Part shown: positions 28,201 through 35,660 of the stretch, in pieces
How positions within the stretch are numbered: the stretch's first letter is position 1
How the letters are laid out: each line of letters starts with the position of its first letter
Source: JACNJF01 sp050288105
GTDB taxonomy: Bacteria > Pseudomonadota > Gammaproteobacteria > GCA-001735895
Assembly: GCA_050288105.1 (NCBI GenBank)
Contig: JBNKDE010000016.1
Location: 1-64,000, forward strand
Length of the DNA stretch: 64,000 bases
Direction: 5' to 3'
The notes under the pieces: generated by a model
The model's database searches: none
Told to the model about the DNA's origin: nothing
The model's input: the letters and a program-made list of their open reading frames with translations, nothing else
Translations under genes and position numbers: made by a program

Positions 28201-28894
28201 TGCCTCGGTCTGCAAAGCTGCCGTGCTGTATGTATTTCGCTGTCTGGTAGACGATATGATTCCACTCAACGAGGGTTGCCTGAAGCCACTAGAGATCATT
28301 ATTCCCGAAGGCTCTCTCATCAACCCTCAGTATCCCGCTGCAGTAGTGGCAGGTAATGTCGAAACCTCGCAGGTCATCGTGGATACCCTGTTGGGTGCGC
28401 TGGGGGTGGCCGCAGCCTCGCAGGGTACAATGAATAACTTCACCTGGGGCAATGCAGAGTATCAATACTATGAAACCCTGTGCGGTGGCTCGGGTGCGAC
28501 ACCCTCACAACCGGGAACCGATGCAGTCCATACCCATATGACCAATTCCCGCCTGACCGATCCTGAAGTGCTGGAGTGGCGTTTTCCAGTACGTCTGGAG
28601 TCATTCAAAATTCGCACAGGTTCGGGCGGTAAGGGTAAATATCGCGGTGGCGATGGTGTTGAACGTCGATTGCGATTTCTGCAGGCAATGACGGCGAATA
28701 TTCTTGCCGGGCATAGAAAGATTGCACCCTACGGATTAGCGGGTGGCGAGAATGCGGCAGTAGGTATCAATTATGTCGAACACGCTGATGGTCGTGAAAC
28801 CCGGTTGGGCGCGAGCGGTCAGGTCGAGGTTTCCGCAGGCGACCTGTTCGTGATTAAAACACCCGGTGGAGGGGGATATGGAAAAGCAGGTTAA
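25271..28894 (+). CDS. 5-oxoprolinase / hydantoinase A-B fusion
   Basis: A large enzyme of about 1207 residues. The N-terminal half (about 1-690) is the HyuA-type ATP-binding domain: FWVDRGGTFTDIVARNPDG, KMGTTVATNAILERRG, and DMGGTSTDVSHY. The C-terminal half (about 690-1205) is HyuB-type: ENTAASVNIKERLDFSC, PHMPVHLGSM, and RGHHADIGG. The single-chain A-B layout equals eukaryotic and bacterial 5-oxoprolinase, which opens 5-oxoproline to glutamate with ATP. Related fusions act on hydantoins, so the substrate is uncertain. The ATG at 25271 is better spaced from AGAAGG than the GTG at 25265. Downstream genes on the same strand are a MarR-like regulator, a VOC protein and a TSUP permease. Confidence 0.9.
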   Translation: MQSTEHSGWQFWVDRGGTFTDIVARNPDGQLLTQKLLSENPRQYADAAIQGIRDLLGLKPDENLPADQISAVKMGTTVATNAILERRGEPTLLVTTRGFADALRIGYQSRPDLFALNIELPEMLYSQVLEIDERVSAQGEVIVALDEAQARSGLQQAYTQGLRSLAILFMHGYRYPQHELRVAEIAADIGFTQISVSSQVSPLMKLVSRGDTTIVDAYLSPILRRYIDRVDAELSGMQSSGGRLMFMQSNGGLTDAHCFQGKDAILSGPAGGVVGMVRTAEAAGYRQLIGFDMGGTSTDVSHYAGEYERAFETRVAGVRLRAPMMQIHTVAAGGGSILHFDGARFRVGPDSAGADPGPACYRNGGPLSVTDCNVMLGKLQPEHFPSVFGPQADQALDAEIVKQKFAQLAEEIYTATGMRRSAQQVAEGFLAIAVENMANAIKKISVQRGYDISDYTLCCFGGAGGQHACLVADALGMKRVYLHPYAGVLSAFGMGLADQRLMREQAVEARLEADVMGALQDQLQALQQDGEQAMRAQGVADSRIYSVWKLHLRYAGSDTALIVEYAELAQIVQSFEQAHRQRFGFISAHKALIVEALQVEVIAAADSPEIAVNITPAERTQHIALHAVVMNGVSQQTRFYRRENLPLDRAIPGPAVIVEATGTIVVEPGWQALLKRQGDMILERYQALPKRVAIGTQVDPVMLEIFNNLFMSIAEQMGMVLENTAASVNIKERLDFSCAVFDQAGDLIANAPHMPVHLGSMSESIKSVIREHQSKMKKGDAYALNAPYNGGTHLPDVTIIKPVFDSAGREVIFYVAARGHHADIGGTTPGSMPPHSTSVEQEGILIDNVKLVDQGRLLEQEMRELLSSGCYPSRNPDANIADFQAQLAACEKGMQELLRMVEHFGLEVVHAYMQHVQDNAEESVRRVLDVLSDGEFCYAMDDGNQVCVKITLDKKARRAVIDFTGTSPQHAGNYNAPASVCKAAVLYVFRCLVDDMIPLNEGCLKPLEIIIPEGSLINPQYPAAVVAGNVETSQVIVDTLLGALGVAAASQGTMNNFTWGNAEYQYYETLCGGSGATPSQPGTDAVHTHMTNSRLTDPEVLEWRFPVRLESFKIRTGSGGKGKYRGGDGVERRLRFLQAMTANILAGHRKIAPYGLAGGENAAVGINYVEHADGRETRLGASGQVEVSAGDLFVIKTPGGGGYGKAG

Positions 28895-28923
28895 CTATAG
28901 CGCAGTCACCAGGAGGGTAGGTC

Positions 28924-29439
28924 ATGTCTGAACGTTCCCGACCACCTATTGTCTCATCGGCGCATCTCATATCAGAGCAGAGTGTTGAACTGAGTGAGCT
29001 GGAATATGCTTTGATTATCGCCAATAATGCCTTCCAGCGCTGGATGGTACGCTGTATGAATGCCAGCGGTGTTCCAGACCTGAATCCTACCGATATTCTT
29101 ATTCTGCATAATGTGAATCATAGAGGTCGGGCAAAAAAGGTTGCAGATGTTTGTTTTAACCTGAATATAGAGGATACGCATACGGCAACCTATTCCCTGC
29201 GTAAGCTGACCAAGCTGGGTTTGGTCCAGAGCCGCAAACAGGGTAAGGAAAACTTTTTCAGCACCAGCAAGCGCGGACAGGAACTATGTCTGAAATACGC
29301 TCAGATCCGCGAGAACTGTCTGGTGGATTCACTGGGCGCGCTATCTTCGCGTAATGCGCAGATGGGTGAGCTGGCTACCCTGTTACGCTCTATGTCAGGT
29401 TTGTATGACCAGGCCTCAAGGTCAGCAGCATCGTTGTAA
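28924..29439 (+). CDS. MarR-like winged-helix transcriptional regulator
   Basis: A 171-residue regulator. Residues about 55-130 form a MarR-type winged helix: LNPTDILILHNVNHRG, ATYSLRKLTKLGLVQSRKQGKENFFSTSKRGQEL in parts, with the wing at KQGKENFF. An AGGAGGGT ribosome binding site precedes the ATG. It lies 29 bp after the oxoprolinase gene and 44 bp before the VOC gene, so it likely belongs to this operon and may regulate it. Confidence 0.85.
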   Translation: MSERSRPPIVSSAHLISEQSVELSELEYALIIANNAFQRWMVRCMNASGVPDLNPTDILILHNVNHRGRAKKVADVCFNLNIEDTHTATYSLRKLTKLGLVQSRKQGKENFFSTSKRGQELCLKYAQIRENCLVDSLGALSSRNAQMGELATLLRSMSGLYDQASRSAASL

Positions 29440-29483
29440 CATCTGGCTGGATTGGTATTAAAAACTTTTAGTAGACATTTATT

Positions 29484-29909
29484 ATGACTCTGCAACCTTT
29501 TCATCTGGCTATCCCGGTTCACGATCTTGCTCTGGCGCGCAGCTTTTACCGCGAAGTATTCGGGCTGGAAGAGGGGCGCAGCAGTGAACACTGGGTGGAC
29601 TTTAATTTTTTCGGGCATCAACTGGTCATACATCAGCATTCGGAATCTAATCATTCGAATAAAGTGGCTAGTAATATTGTCGATGGGCATGATGTGCCTG
29701 TGCCACATTTCGGTGTAGTACTTGACTGGGAGCAGTGGGAACAACTTGCAGAACGCCTGAAGCAGCACGATATCAAGTTCGTCATTGAGCCCTGTATCCG
29801 CTTTAAGGGGCAGGTCGGTGAGCAGGCGACCCTGTTTCTGCAGGATCCCTGTGGAAATGCGCTGGAATTCAAGGCATTTCGGGATATAGGGCAATTGTTT
29901 GCTCGATGA
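29484..29909 (+). CDS. VOC family (glyoxalase/dioxygenase fold) protein
   Basis: A 141-residue protein with two beta-alpha-beta-beta-beta modules of the vicinal oxygen chelate fold. Likely metal ligands are His in PFHLAIPVHDL, His in HFGVVLDW and the C-terminal Glu in NALEFKAF. The length and the PCGNALEFKAF end match the glyoxalase-like subgroup. The substrate is unknown. It sits between a MarR-like gene and a TSUP permease gene. Confidence 0.9.
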   Translation: MTLQPFHLAIPVHDLALARSFYREVFGLEEGRSSEHWVDFNFFGHQLVIHQHSESNHSNKVASNIVDGHDVPVPHFGVVLDWEQWEQLAERLKQHDIKFVIEPCIRFKGQVGEQATLFLQDPCGNALEFKAFRDIGQLFAR

Positions 29910-29940
29910 ACAGTGAAGCAGGCGTGCGCTTAGTTCGGAA

Positions 29941-30708
29941 ATGATGATGGAATATAGTTTAGAGATCCTGTTACTTTTATTCTTCGCAGCCATGCTCGCC
30001 GGCTGGGTGGATACCATCGCAGGCGGTGGTGGTCTACTGACGATTCCCGCTTTGTTATTATGCGGTCTGCCTCCCGCCGTGGTGCTGGCTACCAATAAAT
30101 TACAGGGCAGCAGCGGAACCCTGATCTCTACGCTTTACTTTGTCCGGAAGGGCGCAGTTAACCTGAAGGAGATGTGGCTGTTAATTCTGATGACCTTCAT
30201 GGGCTCAGTGCTGGGCAGCTGGTTAATCTTAAGAGCAAATGCTGATTTTTTGATGAAGCTCCTGCCGCTGATCCTGATTCTGGTTGGACTTTATTTCCTG
30301 TTTGCGCCCAGGGTGTCCGATCTTGATCGTGAACGACGTCTGAAACTGGTGACCTTTGCCTTACTGGTATGCCCCTTACTGGGATTTTATGATGGTTTTT
30401 TTGGGCCGGGAACTGGGAGTTTTATGGCCCTGTCTCTGGTTACCCTGTGTGGTTATGGTCTGCCTAAGGCAACCGCACAGACCAAGGTGTTAAACTTTAC
30501 CAGCAATATTTCGGCGCTGGGCTATTTCATTCTGTTTGGAGAAATAGCCTGGTCTGTTGGAGCGGTAATGATCGCAGGTCAGGTGATAGGTGCCACAGTC
30601 GGTGCGAATATGGTAGTCAATATCGGGTCGCGCTTAATTAAGCCGGTCATTGTTATTGTGTGTTTTGCAATGGCCAGCCGTATTCTGTGGCAAAACATGA
30701 CGGCCTGA
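29941..30708 (+). CDS. TSUP (TauE/SafE, YfcA-like) membrane transporter
   Basis: A 255-residue protein with eight hydrophobic segments in two repeats. The TSUP motif is visible as GWVDTIAGGGGLLTIPALLLCGLPP and again as GFYDGFFGPGTGSF. TSUP proteins move small organic or sulfur-containing anions. It closes the oxoprolinase operon and is convergent with the hydrolase gene (13 bp between stops). Confidence 0.9.
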   Translation: MMMEYSLEILLLLFFAAMLAGWVDTIAGGGGLLTIPALLLCGLPPAVVLATNKLQGSSGTLISTLYFVRKGAVNLKEMWLLILMTFMGSVLGSWLILRANADFLMKLLPLILILVGLYFLFAPRVSDLDRERRLKLVTFALLVCPLLGFYDGFFGPGTGSFMALSLVTLCGYGLPKATAQTKVLNFTSNISALGYFILFGEIAWSVGAVMIAGQVIGATVGANMVVNIGSRLIKPVIVIVCFAMASRILWQNMTA

Positions 30709-30721
30709 TTTTGATGATCAA

Positions 30722-31615
30722 TCAGGAATTCTGGTCACGCACAATGTTGGAAAAATTGACGGTAGTGTCTTCGTAATTGAGCATTGATTTTAATTCATGC
30801 CAGATTGATTCTGAATTAATGATACGATCATGCCCCCATTTACTGGTTGCAACTAATTTAGTGAGCGGAAATTTCGCGCAAAATTTTTCACTATCACCAA
30901 TTGACGAGAACTCGTCATTTCTATCATGCGCTATAACGCTGTCATCGCTGAATTTTTCCAGGTTTTTTGCCAGCTCAAGACTGCTGTAGGCTGTGCCATA
31001 GTCAGCTGCAAAGCTGGCTGCGTACTGCTTCATTTTTTCTGGACGCATGTTGAGCTGTTGCACGCGCTTAAGAAAATACAGCTTGAAGTTAAATACCGGA
31101 GCGATCAGCAACAAAGGTAATCCACTCAGCATTCCAGACTTGCTGCTGGCGATTATCATACAACCGATATCGTGTGCGACCACCGCGTTCAGCCCTGCGC
31201 TATGGTTCTCCCTGACGAACTTTAAAACGGCATCGGTGCTGGTTACCATCTGTTTGAGTGTGGCAGGTCTTTTGGTAGCTATTTTATGCGGCAGATGATC
31301 AAATGCCAGTGCGGTAAAGCCAATTTCTTTCAGGCCTCTCATTAGCGAGAAAAACTGATAAGAACCGCCACCCCAGCCATGTACAAAGACCACAGTAGGA
31401 CCCCTGCCCGTCTGATAGTAGTTGAGCTTGCCATTAGGCGTATTAATCACCCCTCGTTCAAAATTTGCTGGCGTTTGTATTTCCTTAGGCTGGTAAGGAT
31501 TGATCAGGAACTGGTAAGTATGGACCTCCAGATCACCTTCTTTTGTGCTCAATCGACTGCGAAGTAAATCCAGTGGTTTGAGTAGGGCGGTTTGCACTGT
31601 TTTTATTTTCGACAT
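30722..31615 (-). CDS. Alpha/beta hydrolase with Asp at the nucleophile position
   Basis: A 297-residue alpha/beta hydrolase without a signal peptide. The oxyanion segment VFVHGWGGG lies at about residues 77-84. The nucleophile elbow reads VVAHDIG (145-151), with Asp149 where lipases have Ser; this is the arrangement of haloalkane dehalogenases and epoxide hydrolases. A late acidic residue (HDRNDEF) and His (SKWGHDRI) complete a plausible triad. The substrate cannot be deduced. Confidence 0.82.
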   Translation of the reverse strand: MSKIKTVQTALLKPLDLLRSRLSTKEGDLEVHTYQFLINPYQPKEIQTPANFERGVINTPNGKLNYYQTGRGPTVVFVHGWGGGSYQFFSLMRGLKEIGFTALAFDHLPHKIATKRPATLKQMVTSTDAVLKFVRENHSAGLNAVVAHDIGCMIIASSKSGMLSGLPLLLIAPVFNFKLYFLKRVQQLNMRPEKMKQYAASFAADYGTAYSSLELAKNLEKFSDDSVIAHDRNDEFSSIGDSEKFCAKFPLTKLVATSKWGHDRIINSESIWHELKSMLNYEDTTVNFSNIVRDQNS

Positions 31616-31777
31616 AAACCTGGAAAAGCTCGTTAAGCAGTTTAACTTCTGGGTGCTTACTATAATCCCATTCGCTCAGGTTTAAATGTAAATTTTTCAA
31701 CCTGCTGACCAGCGGTGGCAGAAGTTTTAAAGACTGGCTGGTTTCTGCGTTGGTATGTATAAAGCGCCCGGTTGCCC

Positions 31778-32473
31778 TCAGCTGAGCTGGTAAACGATGG
31801 AGAAACCCAGCCCGCAGGTCAGTAATCCGATAGCGGTCTGTAAACCATTATGCATCCAGGTGAGCCCATTGGCTGAAGCACGCAGGGGAATGGCAATGAT
31901 AATAGATAGAATTGCCATGCCCAGCATGGAACCTGTACCGAACAACAACATGTACCATAAACCAAGCCACAGCGTATCTACCGTTTCCATGGTGATTAGT
32001 ATCAGTGCTGCTGATCCCGCCATGCCATGCATTAATCCAATCATCAGGGTGCGTACCGGGAACCGATGGTCATGGCTATGATTATGCTGGCTTAGCTCGT
32101 GAACAGGCTCAGTTTGATGTGAATGGGCATGGATATGCGTGGTTGATCTTTCGTGTCTATGGATATGGTAATGGATGCGATCACGTATCACGCGGCGTAA
32201 CACATCCAGACCCAGCGCGATCAGCATGATACCTACGCCCATTTCCAGTACCAGAGTCAGTTGCTCTGGCACTATCGTATCCATCCAGATCACCACCGAA
32301 CCAAACAGGAATAGTGTGATGGTGTGTCCCAGCCCCCACACCAGTCCATGTTTGATGCTGGAACGGATGGAATTATTGTGCTGGGTGGTTATCGCTGCCA
32401 CAGCTGCCAGATGGTCGGCATCCAGCGCGTGGCGCATGCCGATCATAAATCCAAGAAGTAACAGACTGGTCAT
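31778..32473 (-). CDS. NicO/UreH-like nickel permease
   Basis: The start is placed at the ATG at 32471-32473, which overlaps the hypE stop (ATGA). The 231-residue protein has six membrane segments and the nickel-permease signature HALDADH (H-x4-D-H, about residues 15-21) in the first helix. A His-rich cytoplasmic loop (HYHIHRHERSTTHIHAHSHQ, about 103-130) is typical for nickel binding. It is the last gene of the hydrogenase minus-strand cluster and would supply nickel for [NiFe] centre assembly, in place of HupE, which is absent. Confidence 0.9.
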   Translation of the reverse strand: MTSLLLLGFMIGMRHALDADHLAAVAAITTQHNNSIRSSIKHGLVWGLGHTITLFLFGSVVIWMDTIVPEQLTLVLEMGVGIMLIALGLDVLRRVIRDRIHYHIHRHERSTTHIHAHSHQTEPVHELSQHNHSHDHRFPVRTLMIGLMHGMAGSAALILITMETVDTLWLGLWYMLLFGTGSMLGMAILSIIIAIPLRASANGLTWMHNGLQTAIGLLTCGLGFSIVYQLS

Positions 32474-33531
32474 CAACAGATCCTCGGTAATTGTTCGCCC
32501 ACCAGCATGTCGACGATACGGTCTCCGCCGAAGCGGGTCTTCATGATCACGCGTTGCTTAGGCTCAGCGATCACCTCAGCCACTATGGCGCTATGTTCGC
32601 CCTGCGGGTGGCTACGCATGACGTTCAATACGGCATCGGCCTGATCGGCAGGTACTACCGCAATGACCTTGCCCTCATTGGCCAGGTAAAGCGGGTCCAG
32701 GCCGAGAATTTCACACATACCGCGCACCGCATCGCGAATCGGCAGGCTGGCTTCGTCGATACGGATCGCGCAGTTACTGGATTCGGCGAATTCATTTAAT
32801 ACCGTAGCAATGCCGCCGCGGGTAGCATCACGCATGCAGTGAATATCCGGGCAGATCTCCAGCATGTGCTGGATTAGCGAGCCCAGCGCTGCGCAGTCGG
32901 TCTGGATGGTGTTTTCCATCGCTAGCTCACCACGTGCATCGACAATGGCAGCGCCATGGTCGCCTATATAGCCGTTACAGATCACGACATCGCCAGGCTG
33001 CGCGCGGTTGGCAGCGACATTGATACCCGCGGGGATCACCCCGACGCCTGCTGTATTGATAAACAGTTTGTCGGCTGCGCCCTTGTGTACCACCTTGGTA
33101 TCGCCCGTCACGATGCGCACCCCAGCGGCATCCGCGGTGGCCTTCATCGATTGCACGATACGGCGCAGGTCTTCTACCGCCAGGCCTTCCTCGATAATCA
33201 TGCCGCAGCTTAAGTAAAGCGGTATCGCGCCACCTACGGCGAGATCATTCACGGTGCCGGTAACAGCCAGCTTGCCGATGTCACCACCAGGGAAAAACAA
33301 AGGATCCACGACGTAACTATCGGTGGTCATCGCCAGGCGATCACCTTTTTGCATCAGTGCCTGCATATCGAAACGCGCCTGGTCTTCCAGCGTATTCAGT
33401 TCCGGGCTGTCGAAGCCGGCGACGAAGATATCGTCGATCAGGTCGCGCATAGCCTTGCCACCGCTGCCATGCGACAGGGTTATGGTTTCAGCGCGTAGTT
33501 TGCGCGCGCGTGCGGGTTTATCGGCGATCAT
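32473..33531 (-). CDS. hypE: Hydrogenase maturation protein HypE
   Basis: A 352-residue member of the PurM/AIR synthase fold. HypE turns a carbamoyl group on its C-terminal Cys into a thiocyanate that is passed to iron as cyanide. The sequence ends PRIC, so the obligatory C-terminal cysteine is present. Family segments are ITLSHGSGGKAMRDLI, ATTDSYVVDPLFFPGG-like MTTDSYVVDPLFF, and MRDATRGGIATVLNE. It overlaps hypD by 4 bp (ATGA). Confidence 0.97.
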   Translation of the reverse strand: MIADKPARARKLRAETITLSHGSGGKAMRDLIDDIFVAGFDSPELNTLEDQARFDMQALMQKGDRLAMTTDSYVVDPLFFPGGDIGKLAVTGTVNDLAVGGAIPLYLSCGMIIEEGLAVEDLRRIVQSMKATADAAGVRIVTGDTKVVHKGAADKLFINTAGVGVIPAGINVAANRAQPGDVVICNGYIGDHGAAIVDARGELAMENTIQTDCAALGSLIQHMLEICPDIHCMRDATRGGIATVLNEFAESSNCAIRIDEASLPIRDAVRGMCEILGLDPLYLANEGKVIAVVPADQADAVLNVMRSHPQGEHSAIVAEVIAEPKQRVIMKTRFGGDRIVDMLVGEQLPRIC

Positions 33532-34685
33532 GCTGCGCTGGCCCCCTCAGATTGTTGACGTTTTTCGAGTAATTCAGGCAGGTTGCCGAAATTATAATAA
33601 GCGGCACAGGCCCCTTCCGAGGAAACCATCAGTGCGCCCATCGGGGTTTCGGGGGTGCAACTGCTGCCAAATACCTTGCACTGCCAGGGACGGATTACGC
33701 CTTTGATCACTTCACCGCACTGGCAGGATTTGGGGTCGGCGATTTTCAGGTTGGGCACATTGAATTTCTGTTCGGCATCGAACTCTGCGTACTCCTTGCG
33801 AATACGCACGCCGGAATGGTCGATAGAACCGAGGCCTCGCCATTCGAAGAATTCGCGCAGCTCGTACACCTGGTGGATCGCGTTCAGGCCGGGTGAGTTG
33901 CCGCTTTTGGGCACCACGCGCTGGTACTGGTTTTCCACCGCGCAACGTTTTTCCGCAAACTGCCTGATCACCATATAAATCGACTGCAGGATATCCAGCG
34001 GTTCGAAACCGGTAATCACGATCGGCTTCTGGTAAACCTGCGGGATGAACTGGAACGGCTCTTCGCCCACTACCATGCTCACATGGCCGGGAGCAAGAAA
34101 ACCATCCACGCGCATATCGGGCGAATCGAGCACTGCCTTGATGGTCGGTACCGTGGTGATGTGGTTACAGAACAGGGAAAAGTTCTTAACCCCTTCGGCT
34201 TTTGCCTGTAACAGGGTCAGCGCGGTACTGGGCATGGTAGTTTCAAAACCCAGCGCAAAAAAGATGACCTGGCGTTCCGGATTTTTTCGCGCCAGTTCCA
34301 GCGCATCCAGCGGTGAGTACACCATGCGGATATCCGCACCGTCTGCCTTCGCCTGCAACAGGCTTTTCTTCGAACCCGGCACCCGCATGGCATCGCCAAA
34401 GGTGGTGAAGATCACATCCGGGCGCTCGGCCAGTGCCACACAATCGTCTACTCTGCCCATCGGCAGTACACAGACCGGGCAGCCTGGGCCGTGGATCATT
34501 TCAATACTGTCGGGCAACATTTGCTCGATACCATAGCGAAAAATCGTGTGCGTATGTCCGCCACAGAATTCCATAATCTGCATCGGATTTTTCTTATCGT
34601 AAGGCAGGGATTGCATGGTTTCAGCAATCTTGACAGTCAGGGAACGAGCCATTTCAGGATCGCGGAATTCATCGACAAATTTCAT
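33528..34685 (-). CDS. hypD: Hydrogenase maturation protein HypD
   Basis: The start is taken at the ATG at 34683-34685, giving the standard opening MKFVDEFRDPEMA and 385 residues. HypD holds an Fe(CN)2CO precursor with HypC and has a 4Fe-4S cluster. Key motifs are EFCGGHTHTIF with the redox Cys, HGPGCPVCVLP, and a C-terminal cluster region with CQCGEVIKG and PWQCKVFGSSCTPETP. It starts 2 bp after the SIS gene stop. Confidence 0.97.
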   Translation of the reverse strand: MKFVDEFRDPEMARSLTVKIAETMQSLPYDKKNPMQIMEFCGGHTHTIFRYGIEQMLPDSIEMIHGPGCPVCVLPMGRVDDCVALAERPDVIFTTFGDAMRVPGSKKSLLQAKADGADIRMVYSPLDALELARKNPERQVIFFALGFETTMPSTALTLLQAKAEGVKNFSLFCNHITTVPTIKAVLDSPDMRVDGFLAPGHVSMVVGEEPFQFIPQVYQKPIVITGFEPLDILQSIYMVIRQFAEKRCAVENQYQRVVPKSGNSPGLNAIHQVYELREFFEWRGLGSIDHSGVRIRKEYAEFDAEQKFNVPNLKIADPKSCQCGEVIKGVIRPWQCKVFGSSCTPETPMGALMVSSEGACAAYYNFGNLPELLEKRQQSEGASAA

Positions 34686-34686
34686 C

Positions 34687-35376
34687 TCATTGCTCCGGTT
34701 GGGCCAGTCGCCCACGTTGATCAGCGAGTAAGGTATGGGTCAGGTCCCACAGTATGTGGTAACAGGCAACATGCACTTCCTGCACGCGGTGTATCGAATC
34801 GGTATCCACCACCAGACAGTGGTCGAGCAGTCCGCTGGACAGCATTTCACCGCCGGTATTGCCGGCAAAGCCAATGGTGGTCAGGCCCATGGCATGCGCC
34901 TTGCGAAAGCCATCCATCAGGTTGGCGGAATTACCACTGGTGGAAAAACCGATCACACAATCGCCTTTTTTGGCATGTGCTTCAATCTGGCGGCTGAAAA
35001 CGTGCTGTATGCCCACGTCGTTGGCCACCGCACTGAAAAACGCATTGTCATTATTCATATTAAAAGCGGGCAGGCTGGGACGTCCGGCGGTGACCGGGTG
35101 CTGGAATTCCACCGCAATATGCGAGGCATCGCAGCTCGAGCCGCCATTGCCCATCGATAATAACTTGCCGCCGGCCATATAAGTGTTAGCAACAGCCTGC
35201 GCTGCATTCACCAGTGCCTGGGCATGGCTGTCGAAGAATTTCTGTTTGACGTCGATGCTGTGCTGCGCTTTTTGCCTTACCGACTCCAGCAGTGCTGCAT
35301 TCTCGCTCGCAGCATCCTTTTTACCCTGGTGTAAAAAAGGATACAGCGACTGCAGGGGATCGGTTTTGTCGTTCAT
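34687..35376 (-). CDS. SIS domain protein, phosphoheptose isomerase (GmhA)-like, in the hyp operon
   Basis: The start is placed at the ATG at 35374-35376, directly after the hypC stop; a longer reading would overlap hypC. The 229-residue product matches GmhA: GNGGSSCDASHIAVEF binds the phosphosugar, GFSTSGNSANL is the SIS phosphate loop, and HRVQEVHVACYHI is the C-terminal helix with the catalytic His. GmhA makes D-glycero-manno-heptose 7-phosphate for LPS core. Placement between hypC and hypD, with 1- to 2-bp spacing on both sides, is unusual for a LPS gene. It points to a role linked to hydrogenase maturation or expression, not known to me. Confidence 0.88.
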   Translation of the reverse strand: MNDKTDPLQSLYPFLHQGKKDAASENAALLESVRQKAQHSIDVKQKFFDSHAQALVNAAQAVANTYMAGGKLLSMGNGGSSCDASHIAVEFQHPVTAGRPSLPAFNMNNDNAFFSAVANDVGIQHVFSRQIEAHAKKGDCVIGFSTSGNSANLMDGFRKAHAMGLTTIGFAGNTGGEMLSSGLLDHCLVVDTDSIHRVQEVHVACYHILWDLTHTLLADQRGRLAQPEQ

Positions 35377-35377
35377 A

Positions 35378-35659
35378 TCATTGACCAGCCGATTGCTGCA
35401 TTGCATCCAGCTCCTGCTGGACCTCGCCCAGTTCAGCCAGGATCGCCAGGGTTTTCTGTGCTTCGTCTTCGTCAATACGACTCATCGCAAAGCCGACATG
35501 CACCAGTACCCAGTCGCCTACGCAGGTCTCGACCGGATGGTCATCGGAAATAATGCAGGCGATGTTCACCTGGCGTTTGATGCCGCTAACGTCGACGCGC
35601 GCCATCATTTTTTCGGGGTCGGTGATTTCTACAATCTGACCGGGGATACCAAGACACAT
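35378..35659 (-). CDS. hypC: Hydrogenase maturation chaperone HypC
   Basis: The start is placed at the ATG at 35657-35659, which gives the invariant N-terminal MCLGIPGQIVEI; Cys2 binds the Fe(CN)2CO unit. The 93-residue protein has the OB-fold segment GDWVLVHVGFAMSRIDEDEA. It delivers the iron group from HypD to the large subunit. It overlaps the hypF end region and directly precedes the SIS gene. A second HypC-family gene (hupF) is at 49089-49439. Confidence 0.96.
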   Translation of the reverse strand: MCLGIPGQIVEITDPEKMMARVDVSGIKRQVNIACIISDDHPVETCVGDWVLVHVGFAMSRIDEDEAQKTLAILAELGEVQQELDAMQQSAGQ

Positions 35660-35660
35660 T

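Noticed and set aside
35377..35475. Longer N-end of the SIS protein
   Set aside because: It overlaps hypC in another frame and the ATG at 35374-35376 lies directly after the hypC stop.
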